A stretch of 64,000 bases of DNA, taken from contig NZ_JAGKJK010000009.1 of NCBI RefSeq assembly GCF_020329435.1, positions 294,486-358,485 on the forward strand. Direction: 5' to 3'. Positions 53,867 to 62,734 of the stretch are shown in pieces (within the stretch, counting starts at the first letter, position 1; each line of letters opens with the position of its first letter). The DNA comes from Bradyrhizobium hereditatis (GTDB lineage: Bacteria > Pseudomonadota > Alphaproteobacteria > Rhizobiales > Xanthobacteraceae). The notes under the pieces are model-generated. The model was not told the DNA's origin, searched no databases, and saw nothing but the letters and a program-made list of their open reading frames with translations. Made by a program: the position numbers and the translations under genes.

Positions 53867-55357
53867 ATGAATAAGTGTCTTCTGGTGACAATTCTTGCGG
53901 CTCTCACCGGCACGGCGGCGGCTGCACAGGTTCCCACCAAAGACCCGCTCATCGCCCGCGCGAAATCATTCGAACTCGATACGCCCTATGTGCCGCCGCC
54001 AGGCGACCCCTTGGCGCATCATGCCGCCGGATATGCGAAGGTCATGTGCTCAGCTGTATTCATGACCGGCCTGGCGCCCGATTTCGCGGCCGAGAATGTC
54101 GGGTTTTTCACGGCGCCCTACGGACAGCGCGCGAAACTCGGCAAGCCGGTTATCGATCGCGCCAACGACGCAGTCCACGTCTCGCTACCTGGCGGCGTGA
54201 CCCGGACGGCCAAATATTTCGGGAGCCAGGGGTGCGTCACGTTGCCGATCGGCCAGAGCGACGTGAGTTTCAAACCGGTCGCCGTCAAGAGCCGATTGCC
54301 CGATCCCGCGACCCAGATGTGGCCCATGGGCGACGAGCTGCCGCAAGAGCCGTTGCCGACCGAGATCGATGCCGAGAAACTCAAAGCTGCGGTGAATGCC
54401 GCGTTCCAGCCGGCCGAAGGATTGACCGCGGCGTTCGTTGTGACGTGGAAAGGCCGCCTCATCGCCGAGCGCTACGCCGAAGGTGTTACGGCGCGGACGC
54501 CGCTCGAAAGCTGGTCCATGGGCAAGAGCACTACGGCAGCGCTCTTTGGCATTCTTGTCAAAGACGGCGTATATGATTTGGAGCAGCCGGCACCGATCCC
54601 TGAATGGCAAACGCCCGGCGACCCGCGCGCCAAAATACGCATTGCGGACCTCCTTCGCATGTCGAGCGGGCTTCGGATCAGGGCGCCCCAAGATCCGGAC
54701 TACGACCCGAGGGGTCCTTACCCGGATCACGTCTACCTTTACACTGGCGGCATCAATTCCTTTCACTACGCGGCGACACGGCCATTGCAATGGCCTCCCA
54801 ACACGGTCGGACGCTATCGCAACACCGATCCGGTCCTGATCAACTATCTGATCCGGCTCGGTGTCGAAAAACGCGGCGACGAATATCTCTCTTTTCCTCA
54901 GCGGGCGCTGTTCGACAAGCTCGGCATCCGTACCATGGTGATCGAAACGGATCCGTTCGGAAATCTTCTGGGACAGGGTTACGGGTTGGGTTCCGGGCGC
55001 GATTGGGCGCGGCTTGGCAATCTCTTTCTTCAGGGAGGCGTTTGGAACGGTGAGCGCATTCTCCCGGAGGGCTACACCACATTCGTCAGCACGCTTGCGC
55101 CCGCCTGGGCCGCGGACAATCGGCCGGTCTATGGAGCTTTTTTCTGGCTCAACGGCGACGGGCAATATCCAGTCCCGCGCGATGCCTATTATATGGCGGG
55201 CGCGGGCGGGCAGATCACGCTGATCATTCCCTCGCACGATCTCGTCGTCGTGCGTCTCGGGCACTATCGAGGCGCACTTTACGCCACTTCAGGCTTCAGC
55301 AAGGCGCTCGCGCTCCTGATCGAGGCGGTGCCAAAAGGCCCAGGCCCAAGAATCTGA
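53867..55357 (+). CDS. Secreted serine hydrolase, beta-lactamase class C fold
   Basis: 496 residues. A signal peptide (MNKCLLVTILAALTGTAAAA) is followed by about 150 residues of N-terminal region with a cysteine pair, then the penicillin-binding/esterase domain with nucleophile in SWSMGKSTTAALFG (S-x-x-K) and an RMSSGLRIRAP motif. The C-terminal MAGAGGQITLIIPSHDLVVVRLG holds the third motif in G-A-G-G form. It probably acts in the periplasm on an ester or D-peptide. Start at 53867 by signal-peptide fit. Confidence 0.82.
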   Translation: MNKCLLVTILAALTGTAAAAQVPTKDPLIARAKSFELDTPYVPPPGDPLAHHAAGYAKVMCSAVFMTGLAPDFAAENVGFFTAPYGQRAKLGKPVIDRANDAVHVSLPGGVTRTAKYFGSQGCVTLPIGQSDVSFKPVAVKSRLPDPATQMWPMGDELPQEPLPTEIDAEKLKAAVNAAFQPAEGLTAAFVVTWKGRLIAERYAEGVTARTPLESWSMGKSTTAALFGILVKDGVYDLEQPAPIPEWQTPGDPRAKIRIADLLRMSSGLRIRAPQDPDYDPRGPYPDHVYLYTGGINSFHYAATRPLQWPPNTVGRYRNTDPVLINYLIRLGVEKRGDEYLSFPQRALFDKLGIRTMVIETDPFGNLLGQGYGLGSGRDWARLGNLFLQGGVWNGERILPEGYTTFVSTLAPAWAADNRPVYGAFFWLNGDGQYPVPRDAYYMAGAGGQITLIIPSHDLVVVRLGHYRGALYATSGFSKALALLIEAVPKGPGPRI

Positions 55358-55639
55358 CAACAGAGCGTCCAACAGGCCAACCGAACGCGTTAAAAATGCT
55401 GAGAATCGTGTCAACGAGGCTATCCAACGTCGGAAAATGAGATATGCCAATCATGCTGACCAGTCCCCTTTCGATGGAATAGGAGACATAGGTAACACGA
55501 ACAGGATCTCGCCTCTTGACCCGTTGCCGAAGTCTGCTTGATCTCGCTGGCGTCAGGCACGACTAAAACGCCATCGCCATGGAGGTCTCGGTCTTCGATC
55601 ATCACGTTCCAAGATGTTGAAAAATGCTCTGGTGATGCT

Positions 55640-56383
55640 GTGCATCCACGTTGGATCAGCCGGATCGGCGCTCTGCTAATTGCTATTATTTTTATCGTTG
55701 CGCTGTCGGTTTCGACAGTGCACGCCGTTGAGGATACTCGCAAGGTGAGCGTGGTGTCCTTCGGCCTTTTCGGCGATCAAGGCGTGTTTAGAAGCGAGGC
55801 GACCGGCGCAGCACAGGTCGTAGCGAACCGTTTCGGGGGCGCCTCGATCAACGTGCAGTACAATTCGAAGAAAGGTGGAGGCGCAACGATCGAAGGCCTG
55901 GCCATGTCCTTGCAAGCGGCGTCCAACGGGCTGGATGCCAACAACGACATTCTGTTTCTGATACTCACCTCGCACGGCTCCCGCGCCGGCCTTGCAGTCA
56001 AGGCGGGGCGGCTTACGCAAATGCTCACGCCGTCTAATCTCGCCAATATGCTGGCCCGGACCAACATGCGATACAAGGTGGTGGTGATCTCGGCCTGCTT
56101 TTCCGGGATCTTTATCCCTCGTCTCGCGAACCCCGACACGCTGGTAATCACGGCGGCCGATGCCGACCATCCATCGTTCGGCTGCAGGGACAAAGCTAAA
56201 TGGACCTATTTCGGCAATGCCTTTTTCAACATGGCACTCCGGCAAGCCAGAAGCCTGAAGGACGCCTTTGTTGTTGCGCGCTCGCTCGTCAAAAAGCGGG
56301 AATTGCGTGAGCGCTTCGAGCCGTCGAATCCGCAAATGGCAGGCGGTGAAAACGTGCACCCGTTGCTCATTGCGCGTCCGTGA
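55640..56383 (+). CDS. Secreted C13 (legumain-like) cysteine peptidase
   Basis: 247 residues from a GTG start. A signal or anchor segment (IGALLIAIIFIVALSVSTVHA) precedes a caspase-like fold. The two catalytic motifs of clan CD are visible: H112-G in LTSHGSRAGL and C153 in VVISACFSGIFIPRL. The family-typical KWTYFGNAFFNMAL follows. Bacterial C13 proteins are thought to cleave at asparagine or act as transpeptidases in the envelope. Upstream start codons (TTG at 55538) extend it by 34 residues but give no better signal. Confidence 0.75.
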   Translation: MHPRWISRIGALLIAIIFIVALSVSTVHAVEDTRKVSVVSFGLFGDQGVFRSEATGAAQVVANRFGGASINVQYNSKKGGGATIEGLAMSLQAASNGLDANNDILFLILTSHGSRAGLAVKAGRLTQMLTPSNLANMLARTNMRYKVVVISACFSGIFIPRLANPDTLVITAADADHPSFGCRDKAKWTYFGNAFFNMALRQARSLKDAFVVARSLVKKRELRERFEPSNPQMAGGENVHPLLIARP

Positions 56384-56645
56384 ACGGCCCGCCGGAACGT
56401 ATTGATCTTGACCAGATGCTCGACGCCGAGGCCGCCGGCGGCGGTGAGCACCTCTCGACGAGTTCCAGCGCCAGACCATACGACGCCGCAAGCGGAATCA
56501 GCCGGACAGCGCCAGTTGCTTCGAAGTCGACGCCGTTTTCCTTCAAAACGCGCTCTGTGACATTCAGATCGGTGACTGCCAAACGCGCCGCACGGACGGC
56601 GTGGCATGGGATCTCCGGATTGCCGGCCGACCATAGCCGTCGGCA
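56367..56645 (-). pseudogene. Remnant of VOC/glyoxalase-like protein
   Basis: The minus strand encodes GNPEIPCHAVRAARLAVTDL and, further on, a stretch ending LAASYGLALELVE. This matches the C-terminal quarter of glyoxalase-like (VOC) proteins. The frame is closed by TGA just upstream (about 56646) and no ribosome site or N-terminal half is present; after LELVE the sequence is not family-like. I read it as a 5'-truncated fossil. Confidence 0.55.
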
Positions 56646-56733
56646 TCACCGCGGAGCAAAGCATTGTTGCTGCGGTTCAGCGCGAGAAAATCTATTGCAA
56701 GGCTGCAGTCTATAGGTGACAATCTAGACGGTA

Positions 56734-57369
56734 ATGACCTACATCCTACCACCGCTCAACGCGCTCCGCGCCTTCGAAGCTGCGGCGCGGCATCTCAGCT
56801 TCAAGCTGGCCGCGCATGAGCTGCATGTGACGCCTGCCGCCGTGGGGCAGCAGGTGAAAGCACTGGAAGCGCGCCTGGGCGTTCACCTGTTCGAACGGCT
56901 GCATAAGCAACTCATCCTGACCGCGGCCGGCCAGGCCTATCTGCCCGAAATATCCGACAGCTTTCGTCGCATTGCGGATGCGACCGCGCAATTGAAGCCG
57001 ATGGGTGCGATGCTGCTGCAATTGGGCGTGCACGGCAGCTTCGATCTCCGCCGTCTGGAGCTGGAGGAATTTCGTGCAAGCCACGCGGAAATTGGTTTGC
57101 GGGTGCTGCAGCCCGCGGGCTTGCATGAGTTGGTCGACGGCAAGGTCGATGTCCTGATCGCGCGTGGTCCAGGCCGCCATCCGGGCTACCGCTGCGATCG
57201 CGTGGAGGATGGATCCGGACTCGGCGATTGGCTGATCGCGCCCGCCGGTACGGCCGATTGTCCTGAGATCTCCGGCTTACGCGATTGGCTGCGCGGTTTG
57301 CCGCATGCAAGCGCGCTCGCGATGTATCGCCGTCGTCGTTTGGCCGGGCATCAACCGAAGTTGAGGTGA
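56734..57369 (+). CDS. Shortened LysR-family regulator (GcvA-like)
   Basis: 211 residues instead of the usual about 300. The N-terminal HTH (PPLNALRAFEAAARHLSFKL, HELHVTPAAVGQQVKALEAR) is intact. The effector domain starts normally (LQLGVHGSFDLRRLELEEFR) but ends early in a basic, unrelated tail (MYRRRRLAGHQPKLR), so about 90 C-terminal residues are missing. It may be a deletion product that still binds DNA, or a decaying gene. Its stop overlaps the region just upstream of the aldo/keto reductase start. Confidence 0.7.
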   Translation: MTYILPPLNALRAFEAAARHLSFKLAAHELHVTPAAVGQQVKALEARLGVHLFERLHKQLILTAAGQAYLPEISDSFRRIADATAQLKPMGAMLLQLGVHGSFDLRRLELEEFRASHAEIGLRVLQPAGLHELVDGKVDVLIARGPGRHPGYRCDRVEDGSGLGDWLIAPAGTADCPEISGLRDWLRGLPHASALAMYRRRRLAGHQPKLR

Positions 57370-57371
57370 TC

Positions 57372-58214
57372 TTGAAGCAAAAGAAATTCGGCGCCAACGG
57401 CTCCGACGTATCGGTGATCGGGCAGGGCACCTGGTATCTCGATCGCGGCGACCGCAAGGCCGCCGTTGCGGCGCTCCGCCGTGGCATCGAGACGGGCATG
57501 ACCCATATCGACACCGCCGAGATGTATGGCGATGCCGAACTCGTGATTGCGGACGCGATCGCCGGAGTTCCGCGCGAAAAGCTCTTTCTGGTTTCAAAAG
57601 TGCTGCCGAGCAACGCTTCGCGGCGCGGCACTATCACCGCGTGCGAGCGCTCGCTGAAGCGGCTCAAGACCGATCATCTCGATTGCTATCTGTTGCACTG
57701 GCGCGGCTCCTATCCGTTCGAGGAGACGGTGGCGGCTTTCGAGGAACTCGTGGCAGCCGGAAAAATCCGCTCCTGGGGCGTCAGCAATTTCGACGAAGAC
57801 GATCTCGACGAACTGCTCGATGTCGCCGGCGAGGGCAAGATCGCCTGCAACCAGGTGCTCTATCATCTGCAGGAGCGCGCGATCGAGCACGCGGTGATCC
57901 CGTGGTGCGAAGCGCATGGCGTTGCTGTCGTCGCCTATTCGCCGTTCGGCCACAATGATTTTCCCTCCGCGCGCAGCAAAGGCGGCGAGGTGCTGCAGGC
58001 GATTGCGGATGCGCACAAGTCGACGCCGCGCCAGATCGCGCTGGCGTTCCTCACGCGTGTGCCGTCGGTGCTGGCGATTCCGAAAGCCTCGAGCGCGGAG
58101 CACGCGGCGGAGAATGCAGCTGCCGGCGATCTGACGCTGAGCGCCGCCGACATCGCCGCACTCGACAAGGCGTTCCCGCGGGGGCCAAAGCCGCGCGGCC
58201 TGCCGATGTTGTAG
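57372..58214 (+). CDS. Aldo/keto reductase
   Basis: 280 residues of the AKR superfamily, TTG start at 57372 after GAGGTGATC, two bases past the LysR stop. The (beta/alpha)8-barrel residues are visible: D in THIDTAEMYG, Y of the same motif, K in LVSKVLP and H in CYLLHWRG, plus GKIRSWGVSNFDEDDLDELL. It reduces a carbonyl with NADPH; the substrate is unknown. In-frame GTG at 57366 is an alternative start. Confidence 0.85.
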   Translation: MKQKKFGANGSDVSVIGQGTWYLDRGDRKAAVAALRRGIETGMTHIDTAEMYGDAELVIADAIAGVPREKLFLVSKVLPSNASRRGTITACERSLKRLKTDHLDCYLLHWRGSYPFEETVAAFEELVAAGKIRSWGVSNFDEDDLDELLDVAGEGKIACNQVLYHLQERAIEHAVIPWCEAHGVAVVAYSPFGHNDFPSARSKGGEVLQAIADAHKSTPRQIALAFLTRVPSVLAIPKASSAEHAAENAAAGDLTLSAADIAALDKAFPRGPKPRGLPML

Positions 58215-58223
58215 ACCCTCTCT

Positions 58224-58372
58224 CTTCTCCCTCTCCCCGTTCTTCACGGGGAGAGGGTCGGGGTGAGGGGCTCTCACCGCAAATGCTGCGGCCCGTTGAT
58301 AGACCTGTAACCCCTCACCCGGAATTCGCGCTGCGCGCAAATTCCGACCTCTCCCCGCAGGCGGGGAGAGGT
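58224..58372. repeat. Palindromic repeat with paired G/C hairpins, family C
   Basis: An element of about 149 bp with two hairpins, CCTCTCCCCGT/ACGGGGAGAGG (58230-58256) and CCTCTCCCCGC/GCGGGGAGAGG (58348-58371), in opposite halves. GGGTGAGGGG and CCCCTCACCC lie between them, so the whole folds on itself. The first hairpin recurs at 40118-40140. It fills most of the 345-bp gap before the DMT gene; I see nothing else in that gap. Confidence 0.75.
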
Positions 58373-58559
58373 TCAAGAGAAATTCGCGGCACGCGACCAA
58401 GGACGCGTTGAACTTCGCCGCCGGAACATCGTCCTTAACAAAGTGTTGCAATCGCGCCCTCTGCGCATATCGGCTTCCTGTTTTCGGGCCTAGTCGCATC
58501 GGGCGAATTGGTGTTTTTTACAACCTCGCCCGATTCGAAATACTGCCTTCGAGATTGCC

Positions 58560-59549
58560 GTGACACCGCCCCCCGCCGCAGCCGCAAGGCTGGACAGCGC
58601 TCCACTACCTTTTCCCGAGAAGAATTCCACCGCCCGCAAGGCGCCCGCGCGCGCCGACCGGCCGTTCAAGGGCATCGCGCTGGTGCTGGCCTCCACCGTG
58701 TTTCTCGGCACTTCCGATGTCACAGCGAAATATCTCTCGGCGACATTGCCCTCGATCGAGATCACCTGGATCCGCTTCCTGGTGTTCGCGCTGATCATGA
58801 CGCCGGCGATGATGCCCGGTTCCCCGCTCTTTGCGATGCAGACGGGCCGCCTTGGCCTGCATCTCTTGCGCGGCGCGACCATCCTGGGTTCCTCCCTGTT
58901 CTTCATTTCCGGCCTGCGCTTCCTGCCGATTGCGGAAGCCTCCGCCACCGGCTTCGTCGCGCCGCTGTTCGTCACCGCGCTGTCGATCATCTTCCTCGGT
59001 GAGAAAGTCGGCCTGCGCCGCTGGATCGCCACGGCGGTAGGCCTGATCGGCGTGCTCATCATTCTGCGCCCGGGCACCGGCGCGTTTCATCCGGCGGCGT
59101 TCTTTCCGCTGGTCTCGGCGCTGGCCTGGGCCTGCACGCTGATCATCACGCGGATGATGAGCGGCACCGAGCGCGCCATCACCGTGATGGCCTATTCGTC
59201 GATCGTCGGCCTTTGCATTCTCTCCGCGCTGGTGCCGTTCGTCTGGGTGACGCCGACCCTGCACGATATCGCCTTCGGCATCCTGATCGGCGTCGCGTCG
59301 ACCGCGGGGCAGTGGATCGTGGTGCTGGCATTCCGCTACGCCGATGCCTCGGTGCTGGCGCCGTTCTCGTACACGCAACTGCTCTGGGTTAGCGTGCTCG
59401 GCTTCTTCATCTTCGGCGAAGTTCCTGACGCCTACACCATCACCGGCGCCGCCTTCATCGTCGCCTCGGGCCTCTACACTGCCCATCGCGAGCGCGTCAG
59501 GCGCTCACAACTTCTTTCCGTCTCGGGCGAGCCGTCGCCGAACGCCTGA
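58560..59549 (+). CDS. EamA-type (DMT superfamily) transporter
   Basis: 329 residues with ten hydrophobic helices in two EamA repeats (about 40-165 and 175-305). Repeat marks are FLGTSDVTAKYL near 45, PIAEASATGFVAPLFV and the matching VLAPFSYTQLLWVSVLGF in the second half. Probably exports a metabolite such as an amino acid or nucleobase. GTG start at 58560; the ribosome site is weak, so the start is less certain. Confidence 0.85.
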   Translation: MTPPPAAAARLDSAPLPFPEKNSTARKAPARADRPFKGIALVLASTVFLGTSDVTAKYLSATLPSIEITWIRFLVFALIMTPAMMPGSPLFAMQTGRLGLHLLRGATILGSSLFFISGLRFLPIAEASATGFVAPLFVTALSIIFLGEKVGLRRWIATAVGLIGVLIILRPGTGAFHPAAFFPLVSALAWACTLIITRMMSGTERAITVMAYSSIVGLCILSALVPFVWVTPTLHDIAFGILIGVASTAGQWIVVLAFRYADASVLAPFSYTQLLWVSVLGFFIFGEVPDAYTITGAAFIVASGLYTAHRERVRRSQLLSVSGEPSPNA

Positions 59550-59696
59550 GCTTGCCTTGCCTTAATAGCCGGGCCACAGATGATGTCGGGCTGGCGATGA
59601 GCCCGATCTCTTGCCTATCAAACTGCTTCAATCCTCATGCCTGCGTGCTAATGAGGACGTGCCGCGATTTCATAACAACAAGGCACTGGAGGCACG

Positions 59697-60779
59697 ATGC
59701 GCGCAGCCATTTTCCGCAATGGGGAAATTGTCGTCGATCAGATGCCGGAGCCAGAACCCGCTGCCGGGCAGGTCCTCGTGAAATCGCTGGCCTGCGGGAT
59801 CTGCGGCTCCGACCTGCACGCGCGCCAGCATGCGCATCGCATGGTGGAGCTGGCCAGGCATTTTCCCGGCCGTAAGCCGATGGACCTCTCGCGCGACGTC
59901 GTCTTCGGCCATGAATTCTGCTGCGAGGTGCTGGATTATGGTCCTGACACCACGCACAAATTCAAGCCCGGCACCAAGGTCTGCTCGATCCCCGCGCTCC
60001 TGACCGCCGAAGGTCCGAAGGGCATCGGCTATTCCAACGACAATGTCGGCGCCTATGCCGAGCGCATGCTGCTCAGCGAAGCCCTGCTGCTCGAAGTGCC
60101 GAACGGCCTCGCCGCTGAGCATGCCGCGCTCACCGAACCGCTCGCGGTCGGCGTGCACGCGGTGGCGAAGGCCAGTATCAGCGGCGGCGAGGTGCCGCTC
60201 GTGATCGGCTGCGGGCCGGTCGGGCTTGCCGTCATCGCCGCGCTGAAGATCAGGGGATTGCACCCGATCGTCGCCGCGGATTACTCGCCGGCACGCCGCG
60301 CGCTCGCCGAAAAGCTCGGTGCCGACGTCGTCGTCGATCCCGCGCGCACGCAGCCCTACGCGACGTGGGCCGAGCACGCCCAGCTGTCGCCGGAGGAAAA
60401 AGCCGCGCGGCCGCCGCTGCAGGCGCTGCTGCCGGCGCTGAAGCCCGCGCTGATCTTCGAATGCGTCGGTGTGCCCGGCCTGATCCAGCAGGTGTTCGAG
60501 GGCGCGCCGCGCGATGCCCGCATCGTCGTGGTCGGCGTCTGCATGGAGCCCGACCGCTCCGAGCCAATGCTCGGCATCATGAAGGAGCTCAACGTCCAGT
60601 ACGTGCTGGGCTACACGCCTGAGGAATTCGCATACTCGCTGCGCCTGATCGCGGAAGGGCAGGTGGATGCCGCGTCGATGGTGACAGCGACCGTCGGCAT
60701 CGACGGCGTGGCGAAAGCGTTCGCCGATCTCGCCAATCCGGAAGCGCATACCAAGATCATCGTCGAGCCGTGGCGGTGA
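59697..60779 (+). CDS. Zinc-type alcohol/polyol dehydrogenase (MDR family)
   Basis: 360 residues. The catalytic zinc region is CGICGSDLHARQH with GHEF near residue 77, and the Rossmann motif is VIGCGPVGLAVIAALK. The four structural-zinc cysteines of classical alcohol dehydrogenases are missing (replaced by CSIPALLTAEG). It oxidises an alcohol or polyol; substrate unknown. The ATG at 59697 follows GGAGG. Single gene. Confidence 0.83.
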   Translation: MRAAIFRNGEIVVDQMPEPEPAAGQVLVKSLACGICGSDLHARQHAHRMVELARHFPGRKPMDLSRDVVFGHEFCCEVLDYGPDTTHKFKPGTKVCSIPALLTAEGPKGIGYSNDNVGAYAERMLLSEALLLEVPNGLAAEHAALTEPLAVGVHAVAKASISGGEVPLVIGCGPVGLAVIAALKIRGLHPIVAADYSPARRALAEKLGADVVVDPARTQPYATWAEHAQLSPEEKAARPPLQALLPALKPALIFECVGVPGLIQQVFEGAPRDARIVVVGVCMEPDRSEPMLGIMKELNVQYVLGYTPEEFAYSLRLIAEGQVDAASMVTATVGIDGVAKAFADLANPEAHTKIIVEPWR

Positions 60780-60813
60780 TTGATCGGAGGAGCCACGCAG
60801 CAATCACTAGACC

Positions 60814-60861
60814 CCTCATGGTGAGGAGGCGCGTTAGCGCCGTCTCGAACCACGAGGCCCG
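60814..60861. repeat. Short palindromic repeat, family E
   Basis: CCTCATGGTGAGGAGGCGC, GTTA, GCGCCGTCTCGAACCACGAGG: inner stem GGCGC/GCGCC and outer CCTC.TGGT / ACCACGAGG. It is directly followed by a family A element. Confidence 0.55.
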
Positions 60862-60873
60862 CGCTCTCTGCAA

Positions 60874-60954
60874 GTCATTGCGAGCGCAGCGAAGCATCCA
60901 TCTTTTCCGCGCGATGGGGTGACAATGGATTGCTTCGCTGCGCTCGCAAATGAC
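60874..60954. repeat. Palindromic intergenic repeat, family A
   Basis: Third copy of the GTCATTGCGAGCGCAGCGAAG ... ATTGCTTCGCTGCGCTCGCAA-type element, here with one extra A before the final TGAC. It separates the alcohol dehydrogenase gene from the convergent DJ-1-fold gene. Confidence 0.8.
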
Positions 60955-60988
60955 GAGAGACCAATATCGGGAACGCCCCGACGAAATC

Positions 60989-62140
60989 TCACTGCGTCGC
61001 CCGATGCCTCGGATATTCGAGCTGCATCGCGACGAAATCGGTCGTGCGCGTCCCGTAGCGGGCCGTAATTTCCTGCAGCGCGCTGTCGAGCGCTTCCGCC
61101 GGTTTCCGATCCCCAAGCGACGGCAGCAGCCGTTCCGCCGGCCAGTTCGCCGTGACTTGGTCGGGGTAAATGCGGATGCCGCTCCAGCTCTGCCGTGCAT
61201 CCGCCGTGCTGGCAAACGTTACCGCCTGCGAACGATAGGTCCGCGACCACGCGTCCGTAACGATCGCTAGCGACACTTCGTCGACGCCGTCCTTGAGCTC
61301 GATGCCGAGCTGCTCGTGCGCCCAGAACGCAGCCGTGTTTTCGATCGCCGTCAGCGCGAACGGCCGCGTGAACTTGAACTCGTCGCTCTCATGCCGCGCG
61401 TCCCAGTCGGCGAGGCCGATATCACGGCCGACGGAGCGCGCCTTTTCCCGTCCGGCAATCGCCTCGATCAGCGTCAGCGACATCGGCATCGACGCCGTGA
61501 TCCCGGTCGTGGTCGCCACGCCATCATCGACCACCAGCCGGCGGTCTTCGGCATAGCGCATCGTCGGATGCTTGCCGCGCAATGCTTTGACAAAGTACCA
61601 GTGAGTGGTCGCCCGCTTGCCGTGCAGCAGCCCGGCATCGCCAACCACCTTGGCGCCGGCGCAGATGCCGACGATGATCGCCTTCTTGGCTGCCTGGCTC
61701 CTGATCCATTGCAGCGCCGCCGGATCGTCGTCACGGCTCATCGCGGGCACGATGACGTAGTCGGCGCCATCGGGATGCTGCGCGTCGAACTCTGCGATGG
61801 TCGCCTGCGGTTCGACCTTGAGCGTCGGGTAGAGCGTCATTGGACCGGGAGCCGTCGCCAGCGTCACGACGTCAGCGACATCAGCGCGCCTGAGAATGCC
61901 ATAGGGCACCAGGTAGTCGGTGGTCTCGGTGGCATCGTTGATGCCGACGATGGCGATCAGCGGACGCTGCCGCTTCGGCGGCTTCAGCGCCGCGATCGTC
62001 GCGTCACGCTCGTCGTGCGCGATCGGCGGCGGCGGAGTGACGGATGGGGCAGGCGGCAGCGACCATAGCCAGCCGCCGCCGATGACGATGAAAGCTGCGA
62101 CAGCGGCAAGGGCGCTCCACAACAGGCGTCGCGATCTCAT
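60989..62140 (-). CDS. Membrane-anchored DJ-1/PfpI-fold protein
   Basis: 383 residues. An N-terminal anchor helix (LLWSALAAVAAFIVIGGGWL, residues 6-25) and a Pro-rich linker precede a DJ-1/PfpI glutamine-amidotransferase-like domain (about 58-230). The nucleophile elbow cysteine is C160 in VGICAGAKVV. The remaining about 150 residues are not an AraC HTH, unlike GlxA/FtrA regulators with a similar first domain. Likely periplasmic or membrane-side; function unknown. The start at 62140 follows AGGAAAC. Confidence 0.78.
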   Translation of the reverse strand: MRSRRLLWSALAAVAAFIVIGGGWLWSLPPAPSVTPPPPIAHDERDATIAALKPPKRQRPLIAIVGINDATETTDYLVPYGILRRADVADVVTLATAPGPMTLYPTLKVEPQATIAEFDAQHPDGADYVIVPAMSRDDDPAALQWIRSQAAKKAIIVGICAGAKVVGDAGLLHGKRATTHWYFVKALRGKHPTMRYAEDRRLVVDDGVATTTGITASMPMSLTLIEAIAGREKARSVGRDIGLADWDARHESDEFKFTRPFALTAIENTAAFWAHEQLGIELKDGVDEVSLAIVTDAWSRTYRSQAVTFASTADARQSWSGIRIYPDQVTANWPAERLLPSLGDRKPAEALDSALQEITARYGTRTTDFVAMQLEYPRHRATQ

Positions 62141-62246
62141 GTTTCCTGACTCGATATGTCCTTGATTGTGCCGGAGTCTACTGCCGTCATATCCGGCTGG
62201 AAATGACGAAAATCCCGCGAAAACGGTCATGACAAGGCAATGAACC

Positions 62247-62330
62247 GTAGGGTGGGTTAGCGAAGCGTAACCCACCATCGTCCCACTTGCGCAACGGCGG
62301 CGGATTACGCTTCGCTAATCCGCCCTACGA
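62247..62330. repeat. Palindromic intergenic repeat, family F
   Basis: CGTAGGGTGGGTTAGCGAAG ... CTTCGCTAATCCGCCCTACG: 20-base terminal arms nearly complementary, each holding its own inner hairpin (GGGTTAGCG/CGTAACCC and GGATTACG/CGCTAATCC). It lies 106 bp upstream of the DJ-1-fold gene start. Confidence 0.8.
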
Positions 62331-62439
62331 ATTGATTTGCTTTGCTCGCAAGCGTAATTTCATGCAGCGGCCCGCGACACAGTAACGCGAAGGGGCAAAT
62401 CACTTCTGATTTTCAGAAATCGTGTCAAGCCCAAGAATT

Positions 62440-62700
62440 GCTGAGAATCAAAAATATTCCGCTTTCGTTCTCACCCAAATCAGCGGCATAACTGCGTCCG
62501 TCTCGCCGCAAGATGAGGGGCGCTCGCGAACGTCAGGAACGCGCGGTGAGATGCGATGGACGCTAAGGGCGCGAGAGACGTTGCGCGCCGGAGGCGTACG
62601 GTGAAGTCGTGTGGTTCTGGCGCCGTGGTGCTGGCGTTAAGTCCTCAAGAAGCGAAAGCGCCTTGCGGGCGACGGAGGCAAAAGAGCCGTTCTCCGGGAA
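62440..62700. other. Non-coding stretch resembling a dispersed rhizobial element, probably cut by the IS
   Basis: A G+A-rich stretch (GCGTCCGTCTCGCCGCAAGA near 62484 to GCCGTTCTCCGGGAAG near 62700) with no convincing frame. From memory, very similar text is dispersed through Bradyrhizobium-type genomes and often misannotated as small proteins. After about 62700 the resemblance stops, where IS sequence may begin. Identification is from recollection only. Bases 62331-62439 hold nothing I recognise. Confidence 0.4.
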
Positions 62701-62734
62701 GCAACTGTGTTTTTCGTAGACCGGTAATCGGCCA

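Noticed and set aside
55370..55530. Possible IS481-like remnant (GGAGACATAGGTAACACG near 55482)
   Set aside because: Only a faint resemblance to sequences near IS481 integrase genes; no coding remnant or repeats could be seen.
56206..56664. 152-codon minus-strand frame over the end of the C13 gene
   Set aside because: Overlaps the C13 coding sequence and is in a different frame from the VOC-like residues; Arg-rich antisense pattern.
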